Below, in pieces: positions 33,038 through 42,209 of a stretch of DNA of 51,483 bases. The position numbers and the translations under genes were made by a program. This stretch comes from Rhodospirillaceae bacterium UBA6219. Lineage in GTDB: Bacteria; Pseudomonadota; Alphaproteobacteria; Rhodospirillales; Magnetospirillaceae. The notes under the pieces were generated by a model. It was not told the origin of the DNA. It worked only from the letters and a program-made list of their open reading frames with translations, and made no database searches. Numbering within the stretch: position 1 is the stretch's first letter; each line of letters starts with the position of its first letter. The stretch lies in contig DISD01000049.1 in NCBI GenBank assembly GCA_002435715.1, positions 1-51,483 on the forward strand, given 5' to 3'.

Positions 33038-34066
33038 TCACGCTCCGACGGCGAAGGTCTTTTCCGCCTGACGGATTTGGCCGATGCCCTGGATCATTTC
33101 CGAGGCCATGAAGTCGGCGCGCTTCACCGGGCCGCCGGAATTGGGCCGCGGGAACATGCGGGCGAACGAGTTCATCTTCACCGTCAGACCGCACAACACG
33201 GCGCCGATGGTGATGTGATAGCGTTCGATCAGGGTTTTGACCTGACGGAATTCCTCCTGGTTCAGATTGCCCCACATTTCGCGGGTGCGCTTTTCAAAGA
33301 CTTCCAGGCGGCCGGTGATGGATGCCGACATGTTGTTGATGGTGTCTTCGATGGTGTCGCAGGTCTTCATCAACCCCTGGTCCTGCTTCAGCTGGAAATG
33401 GCTGCGGATCGGCTTCATGGCGTCGACGCAGGCCGAGAAATAGGGTTCCAACCGGTCCAGGCAGTGGCGGAAGTAAGACAGCGACAAGAAGGTGTCGCCG
33501 TAATCCTCCAAGAAGCGCGGCACGTCCCAGATGTCGACGTTCAGGCTGGTGGCCATCTGTTCCAGCCGCTGGCGGGCCTTTTTGACGTCGGGGTCGCGGA
33601 ACAGGTGCAGCAGGTCGTCATAGGTTTCGACGTTCACCGCTTCGTCTGCATAGATCAGCTTCATCAGCGGACGGGTGAACATGATCATGTATTTGGTCAG
33701 CTCGTTGGCCTTGTCCGGGCTCAGCTTCAGGGCCGAGTAGTCGTTCACCGGGATGCCGTGTTCCCGCAAGCTGATGCGCAGGGAATAGACGTCGTAGCTG
33801 GGCAACAGGGCCAGGCGGCGCAGGATGGCGTGGTCGGGATGCAGTTCGTCAACCGGCCAGCCGAACATGCGCGGCAGACTTTCGATGTCCACCTGTCCCG
33901 ATCCGGTCTGTTCGTCGGAAAAGATTTCGATGACGCTTTTCAGCCGCACGTTCTTGATCAGCTTGGCGCTTTGCAAGGCCGGCGTTTCCAGCGGGATGAT
34001 CGAAAGCGGCAGCACAAACATGGAATCCATGTCGCTGTCGGCGATTGGGTTCAGTTCTTCGTCCAT
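33038..34066 (-). CDS. Conserved-looking cytoplasmic protein of unknown function
   Basis: 342 residues starting MDEELNPIADSDMDSMFVLP. Mostly helical by eye, with no signal peptide or membrane span. Notable runs are ADEAVNVETYDDLLHLF, YFRHCLDRLEPYFSACVDAM and NQEEFRQVKTLIERYH, and the C-terminus is FMASEMIQGIGQIRQ. I do not recognise the family. Codon use is normal for the region, so it is a real gene. The ATG at 34066 has GGGGA upstream; a start at 34102 would add 12 residues without a ribosome site. It is divergent from the TAXI gene. Confidence 0.75.
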   Translation of the reverse strand: MDEELNPIADSDMDSMFVLPLSIIPLETPALQSAKLIKNVRLKSVIEIFSDEQTGSGQVDIESLPRMFGWPVDELHPDHAILRRLALLPSYDVYSLRISLREHGIPVNDYSALKLSPDKANELTKYMIMFTRPLMKLIYADEAVNVETYDDLLHLFRDPDVKKARQRLEQMATSLNVDIWDVPRFLEDYGDTFLSLSYFRHCLDRLEPYFSACVDAMKPIRSHFQLKQDQGLMKTCDTIEDTINNMSASITGRLEVFEKRTREMWGNLNQEEFRQVKTLIERYHITIGAVLCGLTVKMNSFARMFPRPNSGGPVKRADFMASEMIQGIGQIRQAEKTFAVGA

Positions 34067-34279
34067 GGGTCCCCGAAAACGGCCCAGTAAGTCAGATTGC
34101 ATATTGCCGCAAAGGCTTGGCGGGGGAAACCTTGAAAAAGTGTCGGTTGGAATGACATCTCCCCAACGCCAAGGATATTATATGAGGAAAAATTGAAATA
34201 TGGGCCTATACTGCCGGTCAAACGAGGCGGCACCAGAAAAAGCCGCCCGGCAAAAAAGCAAAACCGGGAGGACCCTTTC

Positions 34280-35293
34280 GTGCAGACGAAGCCGCTGATG
34301 CGCCGCCTTGTCCTGGCGGTGGCCCTGCTTTTCCTGCCCGCCCTGGCTGGGGCGCAGGAATTGCGTTTCTTCCAATTGGGCACCGGGCCGACCGGCGAGA
34401 CCCGCTTTCCCGTCGGCGGGCTGATCGCCAACGCGTTGTCCAATCCGCCCGGATCGCGCGAATGCGACAAGGGCGGATCGTGCGGGGTGCCGGGCATGGT
34501 GGCGGTGGCCAAGTCCACCGGCGGCTCCATCGCCAATGTGGAAGCCATCGCCAAGAAACGTCTGGACGCCGCCCTGGTCCACGCCGACATCGCCTATTGG
34601 GCCTATCACGGCACCGGCATCTACAAGGGCAAGGGCGCGGTGTCCAATCTGCGCGGCATCGCCATGCTGTACCCGGAAACCCTGCAATTGATCGCCCGCA
34701 AGGATGCCAAGATCGCCTCGGTCAAGGATCTGAAGGGCAAACGGGTGTCGTTCGGCGAGATGGAATCGGGGTCGCTGGTGCACGGCAAGCTTTTGCTGGA
34801 AGCCTATAAGCTGACAGAAAAGCAGGTCAAGCTGTCCTATGTGAAGCCCGGACCCTCGGCCGATGCCTTGGCTGAAGGCAAGCTGGACGCCTTCCTGATG
34901 GTCGATGCCTATCCGGTTCCGTTGATTTCCGAATTGGCCAAACGCAGCGACATCGTGGTGGTGCCGCTGTTCGGCGCCGCCATCGATGGCATGCTGGACA
35001 AGTATCCCTTTTTGCTGCGTTCGGACATCGCCGCCGCCACCTATCCGGGGCAGCCCGAGGTCGTGCCGTCCCTGGGGGTCGGGGTCACCTTGGTGACCGG
35101 GGCGGAACAGGACGAAAAGCTGATCTATGGCGTCACCCGGGCGTTGTGGCATCCCAGCACGCAGAAGCTTTTGACCCAGTCCAGCCCCAGTTCCGCCCAT
35201 GTGCATCTGGACGCCCGCGCCGTGGAAAAGATGGGTATCCAACTGCATGGCGGCGCCTCGGCGTTTTATTTCGACGCCGGGCTGGACCGCTAG
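34280..35293 (+). CDS. TAXI-family periplasmic solute-binding protein (orphan)
   Basis: 337 residues. A signal peptide (1-25, LVLAVALLFLPALAGA) is followed by a periplasmic binding fold of the TRAP-associated extracytoplasmic immunogenic (TAXI) family: FQLGTGPTGETRFPVGGLIA, DAALVHADIAYWAYHG, VKDLKGKRVSFGEMESGS. TAXI proteins feed TRAP or related transporters with carboxylates or amino acids such as glutamate; the ligand is unknown here. No TRAP membrane subunit is adjacent, so it may serve a distant transporter or a sensor. The GTG at 34280 is chosen for GGGAGG eight bases upstream; an ATG at 34298 is an alternative. Confidence 0.88.
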   Translation: MQTKPLMRRLVLAVALLFLPALAGAQELRFFQLGTGPTGETRFPVGGLIANALSNPPGSRECDKGGSCGVPGMVAVAKSTGGSIANVEAIAKKRLDAALVHADIAYWAYHGTGIYKGKGAVSNLRGIAMLYPETLQLIARKDAKIASVKDLKGKRVSFGEMESGSLVHGKLLLEAYKLTEKQVKLSYVKPGPSADALAEGKLDAFLMVDAYPVPLISELAKRSDIVVVPLFGAAIDGMLDKYPFLLRSDIAAATYPGQPEVVPSLGVGVTLVTGAEQDEKLIYGVTRALWHPSTQKLLTQSSPSSAHVHLDARAVEKMGIQLHGGASAFYFDAGLDR

Positions 35294-35301
35294 TGCACGG
35301 C

Positions 35302-35335
35302 TTCATTCAGAAGCTGCACCGACCATCTGAATGAA
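35302..35335. repeat. Hairpin 1 after the TAXI gene
   Basis: Inverted repeat TTCATTCAG ... CTGAATGAA (9-base arms, 16-base spacer) starting 8 bases after the TAXI stop. No T run follows, so it is not a textbook terminator. Confidence 0.6.
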
Positions 35336-35371
35336 TCAGGGCACAATCCGTTGATTTCGTGGGCCGTTTCA

Positions 35372-35409
35372 CCAGACAGAAGGTTCATGTCAATGAACCT
35401 TCTGTCTGG
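35372..35409. repeat. Hairpin 2 after the TAXI gene, 17-base perfect stem
   Basis: Perfect inverted repeat with 17-base arms (first arm CCAGACAGAAGGTTCAT) and a four-base loop GTCA. It lies 66 bases before the dnaX ATG. The T run expected of a Rho-independent terminator is absent on both sides. It may insulate dnaX, be a regulator site, or be a remnant of a small inverted-repeat element. Confidence 0.75.
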
Positions 35410-35474
35410 ATCGGACCACTAGGAGGGCTGAAGAGGGGCTTGGGGAATCGCATGGGGCGATATATGGTTGCGCC

Positions 35475-37241
35475 ATGACCGAAGCCGCCCAGCCCACGCC
35501 CTATCGCGTCCTTGCCCGCAAGTACCGTCCGACCGATTTCGCCACCCTGATCGGTCAGGAAGCCATGGTGCGCACGCTGACCAACGCCATCGCCAGCGGG
35601 CGTCTGGCCCACGCCTTCGTGCTGACCGGTGTGCGCGGTGTGGGTAAGACGACGACGGCGCGTATCATCGCCCGGGCGCTGAACTGCGTCGGTCCCGACG
35701 GCCAGGGCGGGCCGACCATCGATCCGTGCGGCGTGTGCGAACATTGCCGCGCCATCGCCGAAGACCGTCACGTCGACATTCTGGAAATGGACGCCGCCAG
35801 CCGCACTGGCGTGAACGACATCCGCGAGATCATCGAAAGCGTGCGTTACCGCCCGACCTCGGCGCGCTTCAAGGTCTACATCATCGACGAAGTCCACATG
35901 CTGTCCACGGCGGCGTTCAACGCGCTGCTGAAGACGCTGGAGGAACCGCCGGAACATGTGAAGTTCATCTTCGCCACCACCGAAATCCGCAAGATTCCGG
36001 TCACCGTGCTGTCGCGCTGCCAGCGTTTCGACCTTAGGCGCGTCGAAATGGACGTGCTGGCCAAGCATTTCGCCGGCATCGCCGAAAAGGAACAGGCCGA
36101 CATCGAGGACGGCGCCCTGCGGCTGATCGCACGCGCCGCCGACGGTTCGGTGCGGGACGGGTTGTCGCTGTTGGACCAGGCCATTTCCCATGGCGCCGGC
36201 AAGGTGTCGGAAATGCAGGTCCGCGACATGCTGGGTCTGGCCGACCGGGCGCGGGTCTTCGATTTGTTCGAATTGGTGATGAAGGGCCAGATGGCCCCGG
36301 CCTTGGATTTGCTGGCCGAACAATACGCCCTGGGGGCCGACCCGGCGGTGGTGGTCCAGGACATGCTGGAACTGGCCCATTGGCTGACCCGTCTGAAGAT
36401 CACCCCCGACGCCGCCGATTCGTCGGCGGCGTCCGAGACCGAACGGGTCAAGGGCGCCCAGATGGCCAAGGATCTGTCCATGGCCCAGCTGACGCGGTGC
36501 TGGCAGATGCTGTTGAAGGGCTTGGGCGAGGTGCGGTCCGCCCCCAATCCGTTGCAGGCGGCGGAAATGTGTCTGGTGCGGCTGGCCTATGCCGCTGATC
36601 TGCCCAGTCCGGCCGATCTGATCGAACAATTGCGCGACAACCCGCCGGCGCCCCGTGGTCCCGGCGGTGGAGGGGGCGGCGGTGCCATGCCCATGGGCGG
36701 TTCCGTCCATGCCGGGGCCAGCCAGTCCATCGCGCCCGGTGGCATGGGTGGACCCAGCGCCGCCTTGAAGATGGAGCCGGCGGTGGCGGCCCAGCCGCTG
36801 CAATTGCCGGCCATGCCGGCGACCTTTGCCGAAGTGGCGGCGTTGTTCACCGAAAAGCGTGAAGGCATCCTGGCGGTGCAGTTGCGCACCCAGGTCAGCC
36901 CGGTGAAGTTCGAGCCCGGCCGCATCGAGTTCCGCCCCCACAAGAACGCCGACCGTGATCTGGCCCCCAAGGTGGCGCGGCATTTGTCGGAATGGACCGG
37001 TCGGCGGTGGACGGTGACCATCAACCTGACCGACCCGGCCGAGCCGACGCTTTCCGAACAGGACGCCCTGGCCGAACACAAGCGTCGTGAAGACGCCGCC
37101 AACCATCCGTTGGTCCGTGCCGTCCTTGACGCCTTTCCCGGCGCCGCCATCGAAGTGGTGCGCGACCTGACCCCGGCCGAACCCGAGGATTCGGATTTGG
37201 CCTTTGATGCTGATTTGCCCCCAGGAGACGAGGAATTATGA
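35475..37241 (+). CDS. dnaX: DNA polymerase III subunit gamma/tau
   Basis: 588 residues, the clamp-loader ATPase of the replisome. The Walker A motif is GVRGVGKT at 52-59, the zinc-binding cysteines are in DPCGVCEHC, and YIIDEVHML (Walker B with DExH) and LSRCQRFD (SRC box) follow. Beyond ~390 there is a Gly/Pro-rich linker and a tau-specific C-terminal domain (FAEVAALFTEKREGIL, IEFRPHKNADRDL). I see no E. coli-like A-rich slippery heptamer, so a frameshifted gamma form is not supported. First gene of dnaX-ybaB-recR; its stop overlaps the ybaB ATG. Confidence 0.97.
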   Translation: MTEAAQPTPYRVLARKYRPTDFATLIGQEAMVRTLTNAIASGRLAHAFVLTGVRGVGKTTTARIIARALNCVGPDGQGGPTIDPCGVCEHCRAIAEDRHVDILEMDAASRTGVNDIREIIESVRYRPTSARFKVYIIDEVHMLSTAAFNALLKTLEEPPEHVKFIFATTEIRKIPVTVLSRCQRFDLRRVEMDVLAKHFAGIAEKEQADIEDGALRLIARAADGSVRDGLSLLDQAISHGAGKVSEMQVRDMLGLADRARVFDLFELVMKGQMAPALDLLAEQYALGADPAVVVQDMLELAHWLTRLKITPDAADSSAASETERVKGAQMAKDLSMAQLTRCWQMLLKGLGEVRSAPNPLQAAEMCLVRLAYAADLPSPADLIEQLRDNPPAPRGPGGGGGGGAMPMGGSVHAGASQSIAPGGMGGPSAALKMEPAVAAQPLQLPAMPATFAEVAALFTEKREGILAVQLRTQVSPVKFEPGRIEFRPHKNADRDLAPKVARHLSEWTGRRWTVTINLTDPAEPTLSEQDALAEHKRREDAANHPLVRAVLDAFPGAAIEVVRDLTPAEPEDSDLAFDADLPPGDEEL

Positions 37242-37561
37242 AAAATCTTGGCAACCTGATGAAGCAGGCCCAGCAGATGCAGACCAAGATGGCCGAGATG
37301 CAGGCCAAGCTGGGCGATCTGGAAGTCACCGGCGCCGCCGGCGGCGGCATGCTGCAGGTGACCCTGAACGGCAAGTTCGAGCTGAAGAAGATCAAGATCG
37401 ACAAGGGTCTGGTCGACCCCGAGGACGTGGAAGTGCTGGAAGATTTGATCCTGGCCGCCTTCAACGATGCCAAGGTCAAGGCCGAGGCCGCCATGCAGGA
37501 AGAAATGGCCAAGGTCACCGGCGGCCTGAACCTGCCCCCGGGCATGAAGCTGCCGTTCTGA
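37238..37561 (+). CDS. YbaB/EbfC nucleoid-associated protein
   Basis: 107 residues. The N-terminus is MKNLGNLMKQAQQMQTKM, the tweezer-like helical dimer arm, with VTLNGKFELKKIKID in the sheet and a C-terminus NLPPGMKLPF. A small DNA-binding protein that almost always sits between dnaX and recR. GGAGACGAGG precedes the start, and the ATG overlaps the dnaX stop by 4 bases. Confidence 0.95.
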   Translation: MKNLGNLMKQAQQMQTKMAEMQAKLGDLEVTGAAGGGMLQVTLNGKFELKKIKIDKGLVDPEDVEVLEDLILAAFNDAKVKAEAAMQEEMAKVTGGLNLPPGMKLPF

Positions 37562-37576
37562 TCAGGCAACGAAATC

Positions 37577-38170
37577 ATGGTCGGCCCCGAGATCGAGCGC
37601 CTGATGCAACTGCTGTCGCGGTTGCCCGGTCTGGGGCCGCGTTCCGCCCGCCGGGTGGCGCTGCATCTGGTGGAAAAGCGTGAAACCCTGCTGCTGCCGC
37701 TGACCCAGGCTTTGGCGGCGGTGGGTGAGACGGTGAAGACCTGCTCGGTCTGCGGCAATTTCGACAGCCGCGACCCCTGTTCCATCTGCGCTGACGACAA
37801 GCGCGACCCCACCATCCTGTGCGTGGTGGAAGGGGTGGGTTCTCTGTGGGCCATGGAACGCACGGGAATGTTCCGGGGGCGTTATCATGTGCTGGGGGGC
37901 TTGCTGTCGGCACTGGACGGCATCGGCCCCGACGATTTGGGCTTGCCGGCCCTGCGGGGACGGCTGGCCGACGGTGTGGTGCGCGAAGTGGTGCTGGCGA
38001 CCCCGGCCACCGTGGATGGCCAGACCACCGCTCATTACATTGCCGAATATCTGGCCGGCAGCAATGTTGCGGTCACCGCCTTGGCCCACGGCGTGCCGGT
38101 GGGCGGCGAGTTGGATTACCTGGACGACGGCACCATCGGTGCGGCGCTCAGGGCCCGTCGGTCGTTCTGA
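37577..38170 (+). CDS. recR: Recombination mediator RecR
   Basis: 197 residues. The N-terminal helix-hairpin-helix is LMQLLSRLPGLGPRSARR. The four-cysteine zinc finger is CSVCGNFDSRDPC...C, the Toprim domain starts at LCVVEGVGSLWAMERT, and RYHVLGGLLSALDGIGPDDL and the C-terminal Walker-B-like end follow. It acts with RecFO to load RecA at gaps. It starts 15 bases after the ybaB-like stop, without a strong ribosome site, and is cotranscribed. Confidence 0.96.
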   Translation: MVGPEIERLMQLLSRLPGLGPRSARRVALHLVEKRETLLLPLTQALAAVGETVKTCSVCGNFDSRDPCSICADDKRDPTILCVVEGVGSLWAMERTGMFRGRYHVLGGLLSALDGIGPDDLGLPALRGRLADGVVREVVLATPATVDGQTTAHYIAEYLAGSNVAVTALAHGVPVGGELDYLDDGTIGAALRARRSF

Positions 38171-38213
38171 TTTGCACCATCATTTCGCCGGAATGCGCGG
38201 GCATCTTGTATCC

Positions 38214-38795
38214 ATGCGTGTCGTGGTCTTCGCCCTGGTTCTGTTGCTGTCCGCCTGCGCCGGTCAAAATCCGGTGATCCAGGTGGAAAGCACGCGCTTT
38301 CATCCCGCCGACGTCACGCCGCGTTCCTTCGTCGTGTTGCCTCCGGCCGATCAGGCCCCGGATTCTCTGTTCGCCGCCACCGCCGATCAGGTGGTCACCG
38401 CCCTCGGCGCCTTGGGCTGGCGGCAATCCGATGCCGACGACCGGCGAGCGGCGGTGGTGCGTCTGCGCTATGGCACCGACGCCCCGGTTCAGGAAACGGT
38501 GCTCAGCCCCAGTGCCCTGCCGCCCATGGGGATGTGGGGATATCGCCGGAATTGGAACGATCCGTTTCCGTACTGGGAAGCACAACGTGTCGTTCATGTG
38601 CCGAAATGGTTCAGTCTGACTATTGCCGATGGCGATGATAGCCGCGCCCCCTTGTTGTTCGAAGGGCGGGTGACCAGCCGGCGTGGCGGGACCGAGATCG
38701 GTCCCATCCTGCCTTATCTGGTGCGGGGTATGTTCGATGGATTTCCCGGTCCCAATGGCGGGACCGAACAAAAGGCGCTGTCGGTTCAGCCCTGA
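38214..38795 (+). CDS. DUF4136-like lipoprotein
   Basis: 193 residues with a lipoprotein signal peptide (VVFALVLLLSAC; lipobox LSAC, lipidated Cys at about 15). The mature part begins AGQNPVIQVESTRFH, then ADVTPRSFVVLPPADQAP and a repeated GALGWRQSDADDRRAAVVRLRYG. This matches small lipoproteins of the DUF4136 kind, which sit on the outer or inner membrane with unknown function. It is 43 bases after recR and may belong to that operon. The ATG at 38214 is preferred; one at 38193 is also in frame. Confidence 0.75.
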   Translation: MRVVVFALVLLLSACAGQNPVIQVESTRFHPADVTPRSFVVLPPADQAPDSLFAATADQVVTALGALGWRQSDADDRRAAVVRLRYGTDAPVQETVLSPSALPPMGMWGYRRNWNDPFPYWEAQRVVHVPKWFSLTIADGDDSRAPLLFEGRVTSRRGGTEIGPILPYLVRGMFDGFPGPNGGTEQKALSVQP

Positions 38796-39151
38796 GCCGC
38801 TTCGTCGCCGGCAGTCATCGCCGCCTGGACGATCAGGTCGCCGAATTCGCGGAGGTAAACCGAGCCCTTGACGGTACGCTGGACCAGTACCGAGCGGCGG
38901 TCGGCATCGTCGGTCTTGCGCTTGATCAGACCCAGTTCGGACAGGCGGTCCAGCGCCCGGGTGATGGCCGGCTTGGACACGTTCATGGTCACCGCCAAAC
39001 CGCGCACCGTATGGGGCGGCGGCGTCAGATAGACGGTCAGCAGCAGGGCCATCTGACGCGCCGACAGGTCGGGCCCGTCCCGCCGCACACTCTCGACGAT
39101 CGCGCCGCGCCACAGGTCTAGCGCCTGCACAGCCTTCAATTGGAAGCCCAT
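38786..39151 (-). CDS. MarR-family transcriptional regulator
   Basis: 121 residues, winged helix. The DNA-recognition part is TVRGLAVTMNVSKPAITRAL, followed by DRLSELGLIKRKTDDADRR (wing with the conserved D-x-R-R) and VLVQRTVKG. Shorter than usual MarR proteins (~140), as part of the C-terminal dimerisation helix is missing. Upstream, ATAC-N6-GTAT at 39218-39231 could be an operator but has only four-base arms. The 3' end overlaps the convergent lipoprotein gene by 10 bases. Ligand and targets are unknown. Confidence 0.88.
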   Translation of the reverse strand: MGFQLKAVQALDLWRGAIVESVRRDGPDLSARQMALLLTVYLTPPPHTVRGLAVTMNVSKPAITRALDRLSELGLIKRKTDDADRRSVLVQRTVKGSVYLREFGDLIVQAAMTAGDEAAQG

Positions 39152-39244
39152 GTCCCTGCCTATTCGTTCCGCCGACGAAATCTTTTACCCGAGAGCGAGA
39201 GTCCGGGCAAGACCCCTATACCTAATTGTATCGCTTACGAAAGG

Positions 39245-40636
<1,392 letters not shown>

Positions 40637-40656
40637 GCTGCCACTCCTTGATATTT

Positions 40657-40720
40657 GGGTGATCGTGACCGATCTCCCGTGCCTTCAGCAACTGTCTTGT
40701 CAGGGGGTGGCCATCCCCTG
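40657..40720 (+). repeat. Dispersed two-hairpin element, copy 2
   Basis: Hairpin 1 is GGGTGATCG-TGAC-CGATCTCCC (40657-40678, one mismatch). A linker with TTCAGCAACTGTCTTGTCAGG leads into hairpin 2, CAGGGG...CCCCTG (40701-40720). It shares order and linker with copy 1 (15389-15474), though the stems differ in sequence. Relative to the aminopeptidase gene it lies upstream in the 5' leader, 20 bases before the GTG, in the antisense orientation to copy 1's position after guaB. Confidence 0.6.
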
Positions 40721-40823
40721 CCTTCATCCACTCGGACGGATCATTCTTCGCGGATTTTCAAGACACCAGACGGCGGGCGCGTTTCTCTGAAATCCTTGCT
40801 CGTCGGGATTGGGTGTTTCCCGG

Positions 40824-41972
40824 TCATGCCCAAAGGTCGCGGGTGGCGTGGACCACGCGGCCATCCACCAAGGTGGCGACGATGCGGGGCAGGGTGGGGG
40901 CGCTGGCATCCACCAGCACCAGATCGGCGCGTTGGCCCATTGCGACGGCACCACGATCGGTGAAGCCGGCCAGTTTGGCCGGGTTGGTGGACACCAGGCT
41001 CCAGGCCCGGGCCAGCGGCAGCAAGCCGTCGCGGACCAGCCGGAAGGGAGCGTGGACCAAAGCCGGGTAGTAATAATCCGAGGTCAGCACGTCCACCAGA
41101 CCGGCCGCCGCCATGTCGGCGGCGCGCATGCCGCCCTCGATATGGCTGCCGCCGCGCACCACGTTGGGGGCGCCCATGATCACCCCGTCGCCCATGTGAT
41201 GGGCCATTTCGGCGGTGGGCCGCGTCAGCGGGAACTCGCACAACGAACAACCCATCTGATGGAAATGCTGGCGCATATCCGGCGATTCGTCGTCATGGGA
41301 CGCCAGGGCGACGCCGTGCTGGCGGGCCGTCGCCGCCAGACGGCGGTTGGTGGCGTCGACCAGGGGCTGGCGTTCCGCCACCCGGTGCACCAGGGCGACG
41401 AAATCTTCCAGGCTCATATGGGCGCGTTCGGCGTATTGGGCCAGTTTGGTCGGCTGTTCGACCCGACGCAGGAACATGGGCAGGTGGTCGTTGAAGGCCA
41501 AAAGATGCAAACGGCCCAGGCCCAGCCATTCCTCGATCTCGTCGGCGGCGTCGACGTTATAGACTTCGTGGCGCAGATGTACCCGGCTGTCGCAACCCAA
41601 GGTAGGGCGCAGACGTTCCAAGGTGTCCAGGAAGGAAAGCGCCGCCTCGCGGCCGCGCAGGCCCGGTTCCCAGGACCAGGTCAGGCCATGCAGCGCGGTG
41701 GTGATGCCGTTGGCCAGCATCTGGCGGTCGGTGTCCACCAGGGCGACATCGGCGGGGAAATGCACCTGCGGACGCGGCATCAATTGACGTTCGAAGGCGT
41801 CGCCATGCAAATCGACGATGCCGGGCAGCAGCAACAGGCCGGTGGCATCCAGTTCCTTGCCACCCTGATCGGCGCCCACCGCCAGGATGGTGCCGTCCTC
41901 GATGGTCACCGGGCTGTCGACCAGATCGCCGCTGGGGGTCAGAACATGGGCGCCTTGGATGCGGATGCGCAT
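40824..41972 (-). CDS. phnM: PhnM-type amidohydrolase (alpha-D-ribose 1-methylphosphonate 5-triphosphate diphosphatase)
   Basis: 382 residues of the metal-dependent amidohydrolase superfamily. The metal motif is GIVDLHGDAFE. The family-specific run is HGLTWSWEPGLRG, then SRVHLRHEVYNVDA, NDHLPMF, ASHDDESPDM, MGAPNVVRGGSHIEG and LTSDYYYPAL. PhnM removes pyrophosphate from the phosphonate-ribose intermediate of the C-P lyase pathway. No other phn gene is within the ~10 kb on either side, so it is an orphan here; a related amidohydrolase role cannot be excluded. AAGGA precedes the ATG at 41972. Confidence 0.88.
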   Translation of the reverse strand: MRIRIQGAHVLTPSGDLVDSPVTIEDGTILAVGADQGGKELDATGLLLLPGIVDLHGDAFERQLMPRPQVHFPADVALVDTDRQMLANGITTALHGLTWSWEPGLRGREAALSFLDTLERLRPTLGCDSRVHLRHEVYNVDAADEIEEWLGLGRLHLLAFNDHLPMFLRRVEQPTKLAQYAERAHMSLEDFVALVHRVAERQPLVDATNRRLAATARQHGVALASHDDESPDMRQHFHQMGCSLCEFPLTRPTAEMAHHMGDGVIMGAPNVVRGGSHIEGGMRAADMAAAGLVDVLTSDYYYPALVHAPFRLVRDGLLPLARAWSLVSTNPAKLAGFTDRGAVAMGQRADLVLVDASAPTLPRIVATLVDGRVVHATRDLWA

Positions 41973-41984
41973 GGATGTGTCCTT

Positions 41985-42020
41985 GCCGAAGTGTGGGCCG
42001 AAGTGTGGGCCGAAAGGCGG
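41985..42020. repeat. Three 12-base tandem repeats just upstream of phnM
   Basis: GCCGAAGTGTGG occurs twice exactly (41985-41996, 41997-42008), followed by a diverged third unit GCCGAAAGGCGG. The first unit overlaps the phnM ribosome-binding region (CCTT at 41981-41984 is the complement of the AAGG site). Confidence 0.8.
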
Positions 42021-42163
42021 AAGGAAACTCGCTTAATCCAGGCGCTGACGGTTCTGGATGATGATTTGATGACATCCCCGGCAAAGGCGCGACCACCGGG
42101 GCATTCGTCCACACCGGTTACACTTCGATACATCTTAGCCAAACCCAAGTTACAGCCCTGTTC

Positions 42164-42169
42164 TATAAT
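42164..42169 (+). promoter_or_regulatory. Perfect TATAAT before the ferric-reductase-like gene
   Basis: TATAAT 41 bases before the ATG at 42210. There is no good TTGACA partner 16-18 bases upstream, so if used it would need an activator or an extended element. Confidence 0.35.
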
Positions 42170-42209
42170 GATCGGCAGATAAGACGAAATCAGCCTGAGC
42201 GAGTCTGTC

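Noticed and set aside
36600..36720. Programmed frameshift site in dnaX for a gamma subunit
   Set aside because: No A-rich slippery heptamer or following stem was found in the linker region; the G-rich run encodes a Gly linker in frame.
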